A stretch of 64,000 nt of DNA, from assembly GCF_027409185.1 (NCBI RefSeq), contig NC_084463.1:52632907-52696906 (forward strand), given 5' to 3'. This document shows, piece by piece, positions 1-10,959 of the stretch. Both the position numbers and the translations under genes were made by a program. The stretch comes from Cynocephalus volans. Its lineage: Eukaryota > Chordata > Mammalia > Dermoptera > Cynocephalidae. The notes under the pieces were generated by a model. That model ran no database searches. It saw nothing but the letters and a program-made list of their open reading frames with translations, and was not told the DNA's origin. How positions within the stretch are numbered: the stretch's first letter is position 1; every line of letters begins with the position of its first letter.

Positions 1-159
1 TCACCAGAGAGGGAGTGGACCAGTTTCTAACCACAACTTTCAGCTCCACAGCCTTCTCTACCAGAGCTTCTAGGCTTTGCCCAGGAGGAGGACTGATGAT
101 GCCCAGGGCCCAAGGCCCCCACAGAGATCACCACATGTGAGCCCAGGGTAACTCTCCTC

Positions 160-636
160 ATGGCAGGTAAGTTGATCTCTTTTGACATCGATACAGAGGA
201 CACTTACTCTACCCTTCCTGAATATGCAGGACCAACAACCCCATCCTCTATCACAATAGTAGGGGTCATGGGATCAGAATACTGCCCACAGATCACTCAA
301 CCCCTTTCCTGTACTCTATATCACACCGAATTCACACACAAATGTTTGATAATGCCTCAATGCCCAACCACCTTATTGGGCTGTGACATCCTTTCCAAAT
401 TCAAAGCTACCCTTACCTTGAACACTTTAACTCCAGCTAGAATACTCCTGTTGCAGGCCACCCCAGACTTGAGCCCTGAAACCTCTACCCTCGCTTTTCC
501 CCCTGACAAAGTTAATCCTGTGGCATGGGATACCTCCTCACCCTCCATCACTACTCATCACCCTCCCATCCTCATGAAGCTGTGGGATCCTTCTTCTTTC
601 CCTAATGTCCGACAATACCGCATCGCTATTAATTAA
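160..636 (+). pseudogene. Provirus A protease remnant
   Basis: A 158-residue frame covers the retroviral aspartic protease. The flap and C-terminal part are recognisable (ITIVGV, then LLGCDIL, the family's LLGxDxL-type motif). The active-site triad reads D-T-E instead of D-T-G, near residues 11-13, so the enzyme would be dead even if translated. The homologous frame in provirus B keeps D-T-G. The frame ends in two stop codons before the reverse transcriptase. Confidence 0.75.
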
Positions 637-1930
637 TAGGATTAAAGCCCCTTATAAACAAACTCCTTTCTTCTCATCTTCTATGACCCACCCATTCATC
701 TTGTAATACACCCATCCTTCCAGTTATAAAGCCTAATGGCTCATACCATTTAGTTTAAGACTGCAGGACCGTTAATGCAAACATTTTACTCATAACCTCA
801 ATCGTTTCTAACCCCTATACTCTTATATCCACAATCCCAACCACAACCCATTTCTTCTCTGTACTTGACCTCAAAGATGCCTTTTTTCTATCCCCTTACA
901 CCTGTCCTGTCAAAACCTGTTCACCTTCACCTGGAGTGACCCTGATATGTGTCATTCATTTCCAACAACTCACCTGGACAGTACTACCTTAGGGGTTTTG
1001 GAATAGCCCCCACTTTTTTGGCCAGGCCTCAGCTCAAGACTTATCTGAACTTCTTCCAACTTCTAGGACTTTAATATAGTATGTGGATGACATCCTCCTT
1101 TGTAACTCCTCCTATGAGGATTCACAGGCCCACACTGTTGCCTCCTTAATTTCCTGGCCTCCAGGGGATGTCAAGTGTCCCCCAGTAAGGCCCAAATTTC
1201 TTCTTCAGTCACCTATTTGGGAGTCCACCTCACCCCCAACACTAGAGAAATAACAGTGGATTTCAAGAATTTAATTTCTGAACTCCCTAGTCCTACTACA
1301 AAGAGTGAAATGTTCTCTTTCCTGGGGCTTGCAAGATAACTCCACGTGTGGATTCCTAACTTTGGTTTGCTAGCACAACTGCTTTATGAGGCAGCCAAAG
1401 GGGATCCTACCATTCCTTTAGATCCCACAAAGCCCATTCATTCTCCCTTCCAGTGATTAAAAGCCACTCGCCTCACAGCCCTGGCTCTGTTCCTCCCAAA
1501 CCTATCTCATCCTTTTATCCTATACGTCACTGAAACCCAAAGATTGGCAGTTGGGGTTTTGGGACAACAGGCAGGAGATATTTTCTCTCCAGTTGCGTTC
1601 CTCTCAAAACAACTAGACACCACAGTCGGGGATGGTCTCCCTATTTATGGGCCTTGGCAGCAGCCGCCCTTTTAGCATAGAAAAGCTCTAAACTAACTTT
1701 TGGACAACAAATGTTTGTTCCCCTCATCATCTCCAAGACCTTATCAGCCACAAGGCCATGTCAATTCTCTCTCCCTCCTGCTTACAATTAATTCACCTTA
1801 CTTTCATCGAAAACTCCCAGTTTTCTTTCAAACCTTGCCCTCCTTTAAATCCAGCTACCCTACTTCCAAAATACTGACAACCTTTAGACATAATTGCACA
1901 GTGGATTTAGACCTTTGTCTCTATCTCTTT
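637..1930 (+). pseudogene. Provirus A reverse transcriptase remnant
   Basis: No long frame survives, but the reverse transcriptase can be followed by similarity to provirus B. The polymerase motif YVDD is encoded near 1080-1091, directly after an in-frame TAG. Downstream the thumb/connection region is readable (around 1320-1480). A 109-residue frame at 1700-2029 crosses the connection/RNase H boundary out of the original phase. Many stops and small indels show long neutral decay. Confidence 0.7.
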
Positions 1931-2550
1931 CCACAAATTTCCCCACATCCCATTATGCGGCTCCAGCATACATGGTTCGTCGATGGGAGTGCCACATCCA
2001 CGTCTGCTCCCCGGCAGGTTATGCCATAGTAAATGTAACACAAGCTATTGAGGCTGCACCCCTTCCCCTTAAAACCACTTCCCAACAGGCAGAAGTCATT
2101 GCCCCCACCCATGCTCTCACTCTAGCAAGTAACAAATGAGTCAATTTATACACTGACTCTAAGTATGCTTACCACATCCTGCCCTCCTGCGCAGCCATAT
2201 GGAAGGAGAGAGGATACATGACCACTCAGGGAGGGCCCATAAAATATGGACATCTTATCACGATACTTCTTGAGGCTGCACAACTGACAATGGAGGTTGG
2301 GGTTATACACTGCAGAGGACACCAAACCTCTAATGACCCCATAGCCCAGGGAAACAGACTGGCAGATTTAACTGCAAAACAGGCTGCTCAATCACCAGGC
2401 TCCCTCTCTTTCTTTCCCGTTCAGGTCTTTCTCAAGGCCCCCATGCCCTCACGTCAATACATACCCCAAGAAATACAACACCTCCAACATTTGGGACTCT
2501 CTCTGGTCACTATGTCCTCCCTAGTACACAAGCTGAACAAATCCTCTTAG
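1931..2550 (+). pseudogene. Provirus A RNase H remnant
   Basis: Frames at 1894-2139 and 2218-2550 together cover an RNase H-like domain. The region begins with FVDGS-type sequence (WFVDGSAT in one frame near 1970-1995), then an intact YTDSKYAY-like segment near 2150-2170 and the HCRGHQ segment near 2310. These are hallmark acidic and histidine positions of retroviral RNase H. A TGA before 2140 and phase changes interrupt it. Confidence 0.7.
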
Positions 2551-3510
2551 ATTTACACAATACAGTTCATATAGGCTATGACTCTCTACTATGCCTTCTT
2601 CAGCCTTTGTATTACTCTCCTTACATAGCCAAGTTACTAAAACTAATCACTCAAAACTGTCCTTTGTGTACTTGTTGCTCCAATCAAGGTGGCCACCCAA
2701 GTCCAGTCATTTCCCACCCACCAGGCCAGAGGATACACTCCTGGCCAGGATTGGCAAATTGAGTTTACTCACATGCCTCCCCACAAGAAAACACGTTATC
2801 TTCTTACTTTAGTAGATACCTGCTCTGGTTGGATTGAGGCCTTCCCCTCCACCTCAGAGGAAGCAGCATCGGTAAGACGCTCTCACCTCAGAAATCATCC
2901 CTCGTTTTGGCCTGCCCACCAGCCTCCCATCTGATGACAGCCCGGCATTTCTTTCCCAGATTACGTGACTCGTCGCGCAGGCCTTACATATCAAATGGAA
3001 CCTACACATACCGTATCAACCCCAAGCATTGGGTAAAATAGAGAAAGCTAATCACCTCATTAAAACACACCTCACCAAGCTGTCCATGGAGCTTCACCTG
3101 CCCTGGACACAACTTCTCCCTTTAGCGCTCACTCACCCGCGAGCAGCCCCCCGCAAGCCCACAGGCTTCAGCCTCTTTGAGCTTATGTATGACAGACCCT
3201 TCACTCTCGCACCTCTCCCTTCCAGCTTATCACCTTTGGGCCAGTATCTCCCTACTCTTTCACTCATTAAGGATCTTCTTCGGGAACAGGCCAACCTTCT
3301 ATTACCTCATCCTTTCCCCACCAACCTCTCAGATTTAAAATTGAGCCCAAGACAGCAAGTGTATATTAAAACCCAAATCCCAAAGCCTCGCTCACCGTGT
3401 TGGGAAGGGCCTTCTACAGTACTTCTCACCACCCCCCACAGCAGTGAAAGTACTAGGAAAGGCCCCTTGGTATCACTTATCCTTGGTAAAACTGGCACCT
3501 GAGACTTTAC
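2551..3510 (+). pseudogene. Provirus A integrase remnant
   Basis: Frames at 2591-2812, 2689-2934 and 3029-3502 carry successive integrase pieces. The catalytic-core start is readable as LVDTCSGWIEAFP near 2807-2845; a homologous segment is in provirus B near 49180. The C-terminal part (3029-3502) includes GKIEKANHLIK and WEGPSTVLLTTP, the typical end of gammaretroviral pol. Phase shifts between the three frames break the gene. Confidence 0.75.
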
Positions 3511-3547
3511 CCAAAGAGTCTGTTAACACCAACTCCAAAGGATTCCT

Positions 3548-4640
3548 TTGCTCAACCTCCAACCCAACACCTTCTTATACTTTGTCCATTTTAGGATCCA
3601 GGAAGTTGAAACTCTCCAGGAACTCCACTCTTCCCCAAATCCCAGAAGAAGGATGATCTTCCCCCTGGCCATTATCTTCCCAGTCTTGCAGACCCATTTC
3701 ACCTCTTTCACACAGGAGCTGTCCCAAGATTGGTCCCCACCCACCACTTCCAGTACTGAAGATATCCTTAACTGGCTAACTGAATTAGCCTGGCAAGGGG
3801 TCCTCTGCGACTACACTCCTGATGAGGTTCTTCTCTTCTTTTCTCTTTTTATTACGCACCCTTTTCCTCTCCTAACCAAATTAGCCTTCTTCTTTCTCCT
3901 ACTCCCTTCTATACCATCTACACACGCTACCTCCTGTACACAATGTGAAACCACGGTAATGGTTGCAGGACCTGGGTTGATTGTGGGGTCACAGGTGTTA
4001 GCTAGACTTAGGGGGGAGCCCCTGAAAAGATATTCTCAGCCCTAACACACACTCCTGCTGTGTGTTATGACCAGTCAGATGCCATTAGCTGTACCCATGA
4101 CAAACAAACATCCTGGCAGAAGTAGTTCTACAAAATAGATGGGGCCTAGACCTGCTAACAGCAGAGAAGGGGGGGGGGGCTTTTTCTGTTCCTAAGGGAG
4201 AAATGCTGCTTTTACACACACAAATCCAGCAACCAAATGGCTAAAAAGGGACAGGCTGCAGCGGACTCCTGGGACAATTGAAGTGGTCTATGGAAATGGA
4301 CCCCCTGGCTGGTACCATTACCAGGACCCTTAACCATGACAGCCTTCTTCTTCTTGGTCCCTGCCTCTTTCAGTGTTTCTCTAATTTCTCACAGGAAAGA
4401 ATGCCAAAGGTAACTGAACTCTTCATGGGAGGAGGAGGATACCGGCCGGTCCAGGTCAGAGACCGGGAAGAACATGGCTCACCCCCAGGAAACCAACAGG
4501 ATGTTTTGTTTCTCCTGATTTTTCCACCTGATCTTTCCTTTCCACCCACCTCCAGCAGGAAGGAGCTTCAGAAGAATGAGACTTCCACCCTTTCCTCCTT
4601 TTTTCTATACTTAAAAGGCAGGAATAATAGATCTGCAACA
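3548..4640 (+). pseudogene. Provirus A env remnant with most of the surface subunit missing
   Basis: A 165-residue frame (3548-4045) begins env and holds a hydrophobic leader-like stretch rich in Leu/Phe (encoded about 3830-3920) followed by CTQC. Only about 150 bases separate this from transmembrane-subunit sequence (near 4150-4230, matching B near 47440-47520). Most of the surface subunit is therefore deleted. A frame at 4278-4643 runs through the membrane anchor and tail into the LTR. A run of 10 G at 4171-4180 may be one of the frameshifts. Confidence 0.6.
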
Positions 4641-4958
4641 TAACCAGTGTCATTTTAGAGAAGCACAATTACAATATGGTATATCCAGCTCCTCTCCTTG
4701 CCTCCTTGTTCTCTTTTACAAGGAGCCTCATGGATTAGGAGCAAATGAAACTTTTGGCATTCCCACATGCACAGAACTCTCCATTCCCACGACCTAACTC
4801 AGTCCCAACCCCAGAATTACATCACCCACCTCTTGTCACCATCAAACCAATACAAGCTCCAACTGCCCTATGTTACCTCCATGTTGAGGACAGCCTTGCA
4901 GATTTCTTTCTTTAATGAAGCTTGACCAGTCCCCAGCATTTTAGCTCACTTTCTTCCA
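4630..4958 (+). repeat. 3' LTR of provirus A
   Basis: It starts near the GATCTGCAACATAACCAGTG segment, which is shared with both LTRs of provirus B, and ends at CTCACTTTCTTCCA (4945-4958). The poly(A) signal site reads AATGAA near 4913, where provirus B has AATAAA. The element is about 330 bp, close to the 338-345 bp of the B LTRs. Confidence 0.8.
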
Positions 4959-6224
4959 AAATTCTGCTCAAATTATCCAAAAAATGGAAGCACAGTAGAG
5001 ACACACTTCTGTTAATTACATGAGGTGATTTTACTACCATATCAAACGCATACTGAGAAATCACAAAGAAAAAAATCAGGCCAATTATTCTTGTAAGTCT
5101 AGGTTGAAAATCCTTCAAAAACAATATAACCACACAGATCTCAGCAACATATAAACATAATTACCCCCCATGGCCAACTTAAATTCCCAGGAATTCCAGC
5201 TTTTGTGCAGTGGAATCACACACCTGCTCTTCTTGAAGGTCACTGACCTCTGACAATCTAATCCTGTAAAGCGTATGTGGACATCCCCTTTCCCATGTTC
5301 GTGGCTCACACAGACACATCAGTTCCAGCTGGCGTGAGACCAGCCAAGATTGCTCCACCAAGTGCTGGGAACCCCGTCCTGACTCCCAGGGTCCACCCAT
5401 GACACGGAGGTTCCTGTTTCATCCAGGCATTAACCATCAGGGGCACAGAATCCAAACCCAAATACTGAGGATCAGTGTCCGGAGAGCCCAATGGTCCAAA
5501 AGTTTCAGGCAAAGATGGCATGAGTAGGGGAAGCAGCACATGCACAGAAGCAACACGGAGCAGCCCTTCCCATAGTCCTGTGCAGATTACGTCCCTGGAA
5601 ATTCTCCATCTTCCCTTAGGAACCAAAGAGGAAAAACATTTTACTTATTTTCTCAGTAGGAGTCCTGTTACTAGGAGACCAGGACCTGCTGAATAAGGCC
5701 TGCCTCTATCTGACAATGATGTGAAATTCTGGTTCTTTATTAAATAAAGTGGCAAAGTTGTAAGACGGGTGTGTTGGAGTGAGCTGGACTGAAGCCATGT
5801 TGGGACCTAAAACTCATAGCCTTTAGGGAAAAAAAAAAAAAGACATGTTAATTACTTTGATATAGTTACTACAAACAATATAAATGTACCAAAATATCAC
5901 ATTTTACTTCATAAATATGTACAATTATCATGGGTCAATTAAGAAAAAAATGTTAAAGAGAAAAATGCAGAGACAGAAGTAGATTACAGGTTACGAGAAA
6001 CTGAAGGGGAGGTAATACTGGGGAATAATCGAATCAAGGGAAGGTAAGTAAATTACTTTTAGGATTCCAAAAAAAGCTTTGGATACATAGAAGTGGTGTT
6101 TACACAGCATTGTCAATGTGTTTAATTTTATGCAATTGTATGTTTAAAAATGCTTAAAATGGCAAAGCTTTTGTTATATTTATTTTACAATAATAAAATG
6201 TATTAATTATAAAAACACCAAACT
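4959..6224. other. Unassigned intergenic stretch
   Basis: No gene or clear repeat recognised. A 106-residue frame on the - strand (5306-5626) begins with a basic then hydrophobic segment (VLLPLLMPSLP) but matches no family I know and lacks supporting splice or promoter signals. Two A-rich runs (near 5830 and 5945) and AT-rich sequence fill the rest. Confidence 0.4.
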
Positions 6225-6478
6225 TACTGGTATGATATTGGGGATCCCTTAAATACAGAATGAAAAGCAGGGGTTGGTGGGGGCAACCAGTGACTATATT
6301 TGTTAGTGAGTCTCAATCTTCTGTCCATAAAAATGGGGACAGTAATAAATATTTGGATGTGTAGAACTCACCCTGAGTCCATCTTTCTAATATAAAGACT
6401 ATGAATAAAATCCCTTTTCTGTCTCTAATAAGGAAAGGAGTCTCTGGAATGTTACCTAAATCTTTCCACACTGACCAT
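6225..6478 (-). repeat. Unclassified interspersed repeat, copy 1
   Basis: Read on the - strand, this aligns over its whole length with 12213-12512 on the + strand. Shared blocks include GTGTGGAAA near one end, a TACTGTC-CCATTTTT-TGGACAGAAG core and a TTTAA-GGATCC block with CATACCA at the other. The length and TATTTAA-like element suggest a decayed LTR, but I cannot name the family. Confidence 0.6.
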
Positions 6479-7510
6479 GTGTTGTAGTTTTCATTGTTCA
6501 AATTTACACTTCTTTTGTCTGAGTTACTCGTGTTTTGCTTTTGTTATTATTGTATATACAATAGTTTTCTCAACATTATTTATGACTCTATTTCTTATGT
6601 ACAGAAACTTGATTAATTTTTGTACGTTGATCTTCTATTATTTTCCTGAAGTTGTTTTTTTAGTTTTAATAGCATTTTGTGAATTCCTTACAATTTTCTA
6701 GATGCAAGATCCTGTCATCTGTGAATGAAGATGATTGTACTTCCTTTCCAATGTAGATGATTTTTATTTATTTCTGTTGCCAAATTGTCCCGGCTAGCAC
6801 ATCTAGTACAGGAATATGTAGATGTGGTGAGAATGGATATACTGACCTTGTCGTTGATCCCAGAAAGTAAGTATACTGGCTTTCGCTATGAATTATAATG
6901 TTAGTTGTGGGTTTTTTGTTTCTCTGTGAGTTTGTTTATATTTTAATGCCCTTTACCTATTAGTCATGTTTCCTTCTATTCTTATGTTAAATGGGAAACA
7001 ATCTTAACATCATAAAACAATGTTAAATTTGTCAAATTCATCTTCTGCATGTATGGAGATGGTTGTGGTTTTGTTTGTTATTGTATTGATATGATATATT
7101 ATATTAAATGGTGTTTAGCTGTTAATCAACCTTCTATTTCTGAGAATTTAACTAGGTCATGGGGAATAATTATTTTATATGTTGTTGAATTCTGTTTGGT
7201 TGTATTGTTTTTGAAGGAATTTGTATCTATACTTACAGGATAAGCTGATTTGAATTTTTTTCCTTGTAATCTCTCAGTATGCTTTTGGCATCATAGTAAA
7301 ACCGCCTTATGTAATGAAGGTAAAAGTGTCTCTACTGTGTTCCTGTTTTTTAGACTTTTTGAGCAGACTTTATGTTAAATCTTCTCCACATGATTAGTAG
7401 AATTAAATGGTGAAGTTTCTGAACAAAAACTTTTCATTCTGTATACTAGTTGTTTATTATTAAATCAATTGTAATAGGTCTACTTAGAATTTTTAGAAAT
7501 TAGCCTTCTT

Positions 7511-7610
7511 GGTGGGTCCGAGTGCAGTGGTGCTTACAACTAATTGATCACAACCAGTTACAGATTTCTTTGTTCTTTCTCCACTCCCACTGCTTCACTT
7601 GACTCACCTT
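7511..7610 (+). pseudogene. Y3 RNA retropseudogene
   Basis: About 100 bases match the small cytoplasmic Y3 (Ro-associated) RNA nearly end to end, including GGTCCGAGTGCAGTGGTG-like 5' stem, the ACTAATTGATCACAACC loop segment and the CTTGACT 3' stem. It is followed at once by a 49-base A-rich tract, has no T-run terminator and lies inside an L1. These are marks of an L1-mobilised processed copy and not of the source gene. Human Y3 is about 101 nt, so the copy is full length. Confidence 0.88.
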
Positions 7611-7659
7611 AAAAAAAAAAAAAAAAAAAAAAATAAAAAAAAAAAAAAAAAAAAAAAAA
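7611..7659 (+). repeat. Poly(A) tail of the Y3 retropseudogene
   Basis: An A-run broken by one T directly follows the Y3 copy, consistent with priming at an A-tailed Y3 RNA and later slippage. Confidence 0.8.
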
Positions 7660-7742
7660 GAATTTTTAGTATTTTTTTGAGAAAGTTTCAGTACTTTCTA
7701 ATTTTCTAGGAATTTCTCCATTTTATTTAAATTATCTAACAT

Positions 7743-7916
7743 GGGCCGACCCCGTGGCGCACTTGGGAGAGTGCAGCACTGGGAGCGCAGCAGTGCTCTA
7801 ACTGCGGGTTCGGATCCTATATAAGGATGGCCGGTGTGCTCACTGGCTGAGCGCGGTAAGGCTGGTCACAAAAAGACAAAAATAAAAAATAAAAAAATAA
7901 AAATATATAAATAAAT
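7743..7916 (+). mobile_element. tRNA-derived SINE (GTGGCGCAC type)
   Basis: A box (GTGGCGCACTTGGG) and B box (GGTTCGGATCC) of a pol III promoter are visible, followed by a shared tail domain (ATGGCCGGTGTGCTCACTGG) and an A-rich tail. A perfect 14-bp target duplication, AAATTATCTAACAT, flanks it at 7729-7742 and 7917-7930. Confidence 0.9.
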
Positions 7917-8235
7917 AAATTATCTAACATATTGGCATACAATCCTACGCATTATTCTTCTCTAACATTATCTTTATTTTAGTAAGTTTGGTAGTAATGA
8001 TGTCTTTAATTTTTGATTTTACTTATTTGAGTCCTCTCTGTTTTCTTTTTTGCCTTGGACTAGCTAAATATTTGTCAATTTTTAAAAATCTTTTATTTAC
8101 GTGCTTTTAATGTTATTGTTTTCCTTTACAGTTTTTTGTTTCCCATTCCATTGCTTTTGTGTGTCTGTGATTTTATTTTTTTCTTTTCTTATGCTTACTT
8201 TAGATTCTGTTTGCCTTACTATTTTCAGTATATTT

Positions 8236-10404
8236 TGGGGGAAGCGTAAGTCATTTTGAGATCATTGTTCATTTTTAATATACATATTCACATGTATAAA
8301 TATACATCCAATCACTGATTTAGCAGGTTTCCAAGCTTATTTATTATTCTAATGATAAATAAACACTTCATTCATTATAAAATGTTCCTCATTTTCTCTA
8401 TTGAGTATTTATGTTTTAAAATCTATTTTGTTTTGTTTCCCAACAGATCTGATCACTGTTTATAGGTACCAGTTATTGTTGGCTACATCTGCTTGATACA
8501 AATAGAGGAGTTAAGCTGCAAGGGACTCTAAGTTTTATTGCTTCTGTAAGAAATCATTGCAAACATAATGGCTTTAAACAGCCGAAATTTATTCTTCCAC
8601 AATCCTGAAGGACAGAAGTACGAAATCAGTATCGTTGGATTAATATCAAACAGAGATGGGGAGATGACAGCAGTGTGAAACACCTTCAAAATTTTAGGTG
8701 GAGGGCTTTTGGAGACCACCGAACCGACAGAGCTAGGTGAAGAGAGAGGGCTGAGTCTAGATGGAGAGCAGGAGACAGAGCCCAGCCCACTTGGAGCACC
8801 TCGCCTGCGACTTTGACTGAGCGCACAAAACATTTTCCAGCCCCGTAGAACCGTGTAGTGTCCCGCTTATTGCTCTCTTCATCTTTTGCAAGCATCACGA
8901 TCTTCCCCCCACCCGCTCCCACCCCCACACTGCATGTGGGGTGCTGTGTTTATGCAAGCACCGTGGAGTATATGCATATATGAAGATTGCTATTTCTCAT
9001 GCTCACTTTTTCTCTGCATTCCTCATTCCTCTTAAGAACTCTGCCTTCAAATTCTTGTGGCCTCATTTCTCTGAACACCCACCATGGTCATTTCAACTCA
9101 GCACATCTCCATGCTTCTGTGTGGTGTGGACAGCTGGAGCACACTGTGACCCACCAGACTTACCTTTCTTGTTTTCCATTTAAATATAATCTTTTCTCAG
9201 TGGTTGAAGAGAAGACGACATACTTCTCACTCGCCTTTACATTCATGTCAACAAGGGGTGTGTGTTTCTGCTCAGAGTGATTCATGAACCGAGGCTGTTT
9301 CTGGTTCTGCGCTCTTAGAGTTACTTCATCTCGAGCACATTTCAGGTTGCACACTGGTTCTTCCATGCTTTATTGGATGTTATTCACAGGCGATAACTTG
9401 TCTTCTGATGCTGCATAACTGTAAGGGAGCATAGAAACATGGGGATGGGATGGAACATTTATCTCCATGGCTTCAACACACTGAGCATGGTCCCTGCCCA
9501 TGACAGGAGATGTCTGCTCTCCCAAGTCAAGTCAGAAGGAAATTTGTCAGCACCTAAATTGGTAGAAAAGTAATTCCCCAAGAAAGATAAAGCTGGACAT
9601 TATTCCCATTGGTTAGGACAGATCTTCATTAGTAATAAACTATTGTAGTAGGAAAAATAGTAAGGAAAAGTCAACTTCAATTTGTACCAAAGTGACTATA
9701 CATTTTAAAGTGAATAGTAGAAATGACGGGGCAGCCAGGGGATCAGTCCCATTTGAGCTGTGAATAAGTGCAAAAGCAGGAAGGGGGTTGGCTCATGAAA
9801 AATGCATCTGAAATTCTAACCCCTGGTTTATCACCATTTTTTTCTTATCTTGTTGGGGAACGCTTTACTCTGTCTGTTCTCAGGTGATCTTCAAGACTTA
9901 CTCCCTCCACCAGCCTGTGAGCCATTTATTGATGAAGAGTATGACGAATTCATTGTGGGAATGAAGCAGATTGGAGGGTCCAGAAACCAACATTGAGAAG
10001 AAAGAGACAGTAAAGGGGTAACAATTCACCTGCAATGCATTCTGATTACGGCCTGCAGGTCCTGGTGTCAGAATGCCTCACTCAAACTGCATCAGAAAAG
10101 ACAAATCAGAGAGGGAGAAAGCGTTTAGTTCTTAAGAGGAGAGGCATTAAGTGTTAGAATGAAGGTGAAGAAAGAAAGAGTTCTGAGAAGGAGAGAACGG
10201 AGAGCTCCTGATAAGGGTGAATCAAGCACTTCTGTGGCACATCTGAGTAACCTAAGGTGCCCTGCACTGTTAGGCACCTGAAGCTCCTTTCTTTCACCCT
10301 ATTGAAAACATTTACTCATGGTGACCCCACTTCACATATTCTATATGAATAATGCATACTGGTGCATTTGGGTTAAGATATTTATTTTAGGCCTGTGGCC
10401 AAGG
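8236..10404. other. Unassigned intergenic stretch
   Basis: Mostly unique-looking sequence with no convincing gene. Frames of 60-100 codons occur (for example 8528-8833 on the - strand) but show no domain, and the region near 8590-8640 looks like a decayed repeat. The exon-like segment at 9884-9996 is listed separately. Confidence 0.4.
9884..9996 (+). other. Exon-like short frame of unknown origin
   Basis: A pyrimidine-rich tract ending in CTCAG (about 9865-9883) precedes a 37-codon frame that ends with TGA at 9994-9996. The peptide is acidic, with DLQDLLPPPACEPF followed by IDEEYDEFIVG. This looks like a cytoplasmic tail or terminal exon, but no partner exon is visible and I recognise no family. 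It could be a relic exon or chance. Confidence 0.25.
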
Positions 10405-10481
<77 letters not shown>

Positions 10482-10512
10482 CACGCATGCGCGTGCACGC
10501 ACACACGCATGC
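10405..10512 (+). repeat. Compound (TC)n(AC)n microsatellite
   Basis: A TC run (to about 10443) passes directly into an interrupted AC run with CGCATGC-type variants at its end. Confidence 0.95.
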
Positions 10513-10824
10513 AAGCACAGTAGGAAATAAGACCTTTCTTTTTACATGCAGATTTCTATGATGACCACATTACAAGGAAGTGGTAACTTGGTGAACACAT
10601 TTCAATGGCAAAAAAAGTGACTTAGAATAATTTGTGGCTTTCATGTATTTTTGAAATTCAGCCCATGGTAAGAAGTACATTTCATATTACAACCCACTAC
10701 ACAATTGTACAGCCTTGAACAACTGAAGCACATTATCACACATGAAAAACTGAAATTTACAGAGTGTGATACTGTCTGATATATTATTTTTCATTACATT
10801 TCAAATAAAAATATATGAATCTTG

Positions 10825-10910
10825 GGTTGGCCATTTAGCTCCGCTGGTTAGAGTACAGCATTGTAACACCAAGGTCAAAAGTTCCGTTCACCATAATGGT
10901 CAGCTGCCAA

Positions 10911-10911
<1 letters not shown>
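10825..10911 (+). mobile_element. tRNA-Ile-like SINE ending in a (TG)n tail
   Basis: GGCCATTTAGCTCCGCTGG, GGTTAGAG and TGTAACACCAAGGTCA follow a tRNA-Ile body; the B box is degenerate (AGTTCCGTTC). The element runs into a (TG)n tract at 10912-10949. Confidence 0.75.

Positions 10912-10949
<38 letters not shown>
10912..10949 (+). repeat. (TG)n microsatellite
   Basis: An uninterrupted GT alternation follows the SINE body and probably grew from its tail. Confidence 0.95.
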
Positions 10950-10950
<1 letters not shown>

Positions 10951-10959
10951 TTATCTGAA

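Larger units (their letters stand above)
1..4958 (+). mobile_element. Class I endogenous provirus A (ERV-F/H-like), 5' end outside the window
   Basis: Gag nucleocapsid tail, protease, reverse transcriptase, RNase H, integrase, env remnant and 3' LTR lie in order on the + strand. The same order and clearly homologous sequence recur on the - strand in provirus B (46710-53266); for example the first 120 bases match B near 51270-51390. B shows a tRNA-Phe-type primer site, so both are assigned to an ERV-F/H-like gammaretroviral group. Copy A has stops and frameshifts in every gene, so it is a fossil without coding capacity. Its 5' LTR, primer site and most of gag lie upstream of this window. Confidence 0.85.
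6480..8235 (-). mobile_element. Old L1 ORF2 remnant (antisense)
   Basis: The + strand reads as the complement of L1 ORF2 reverse transcriptase sequence. GATCCTGTCATCTGTGAATGAAG near 6708-6730 and the stretch through the GAGAATGGATATACTGACCTTG block near 6828-6850 are typical of antisense L1. It is too diverged for any frame to persist. A Y3 retropseudogene and a tRNA SINE are nested in it. Confidence 0.7.

Noticed and set aside
7511..7610. Functional Y3 RNA gene
   Set aside because: It has a poly(A) tail, no T-run terminator, and lies inside an L1 without the upstream pol III promoter elements expected of a Y RNA gene.
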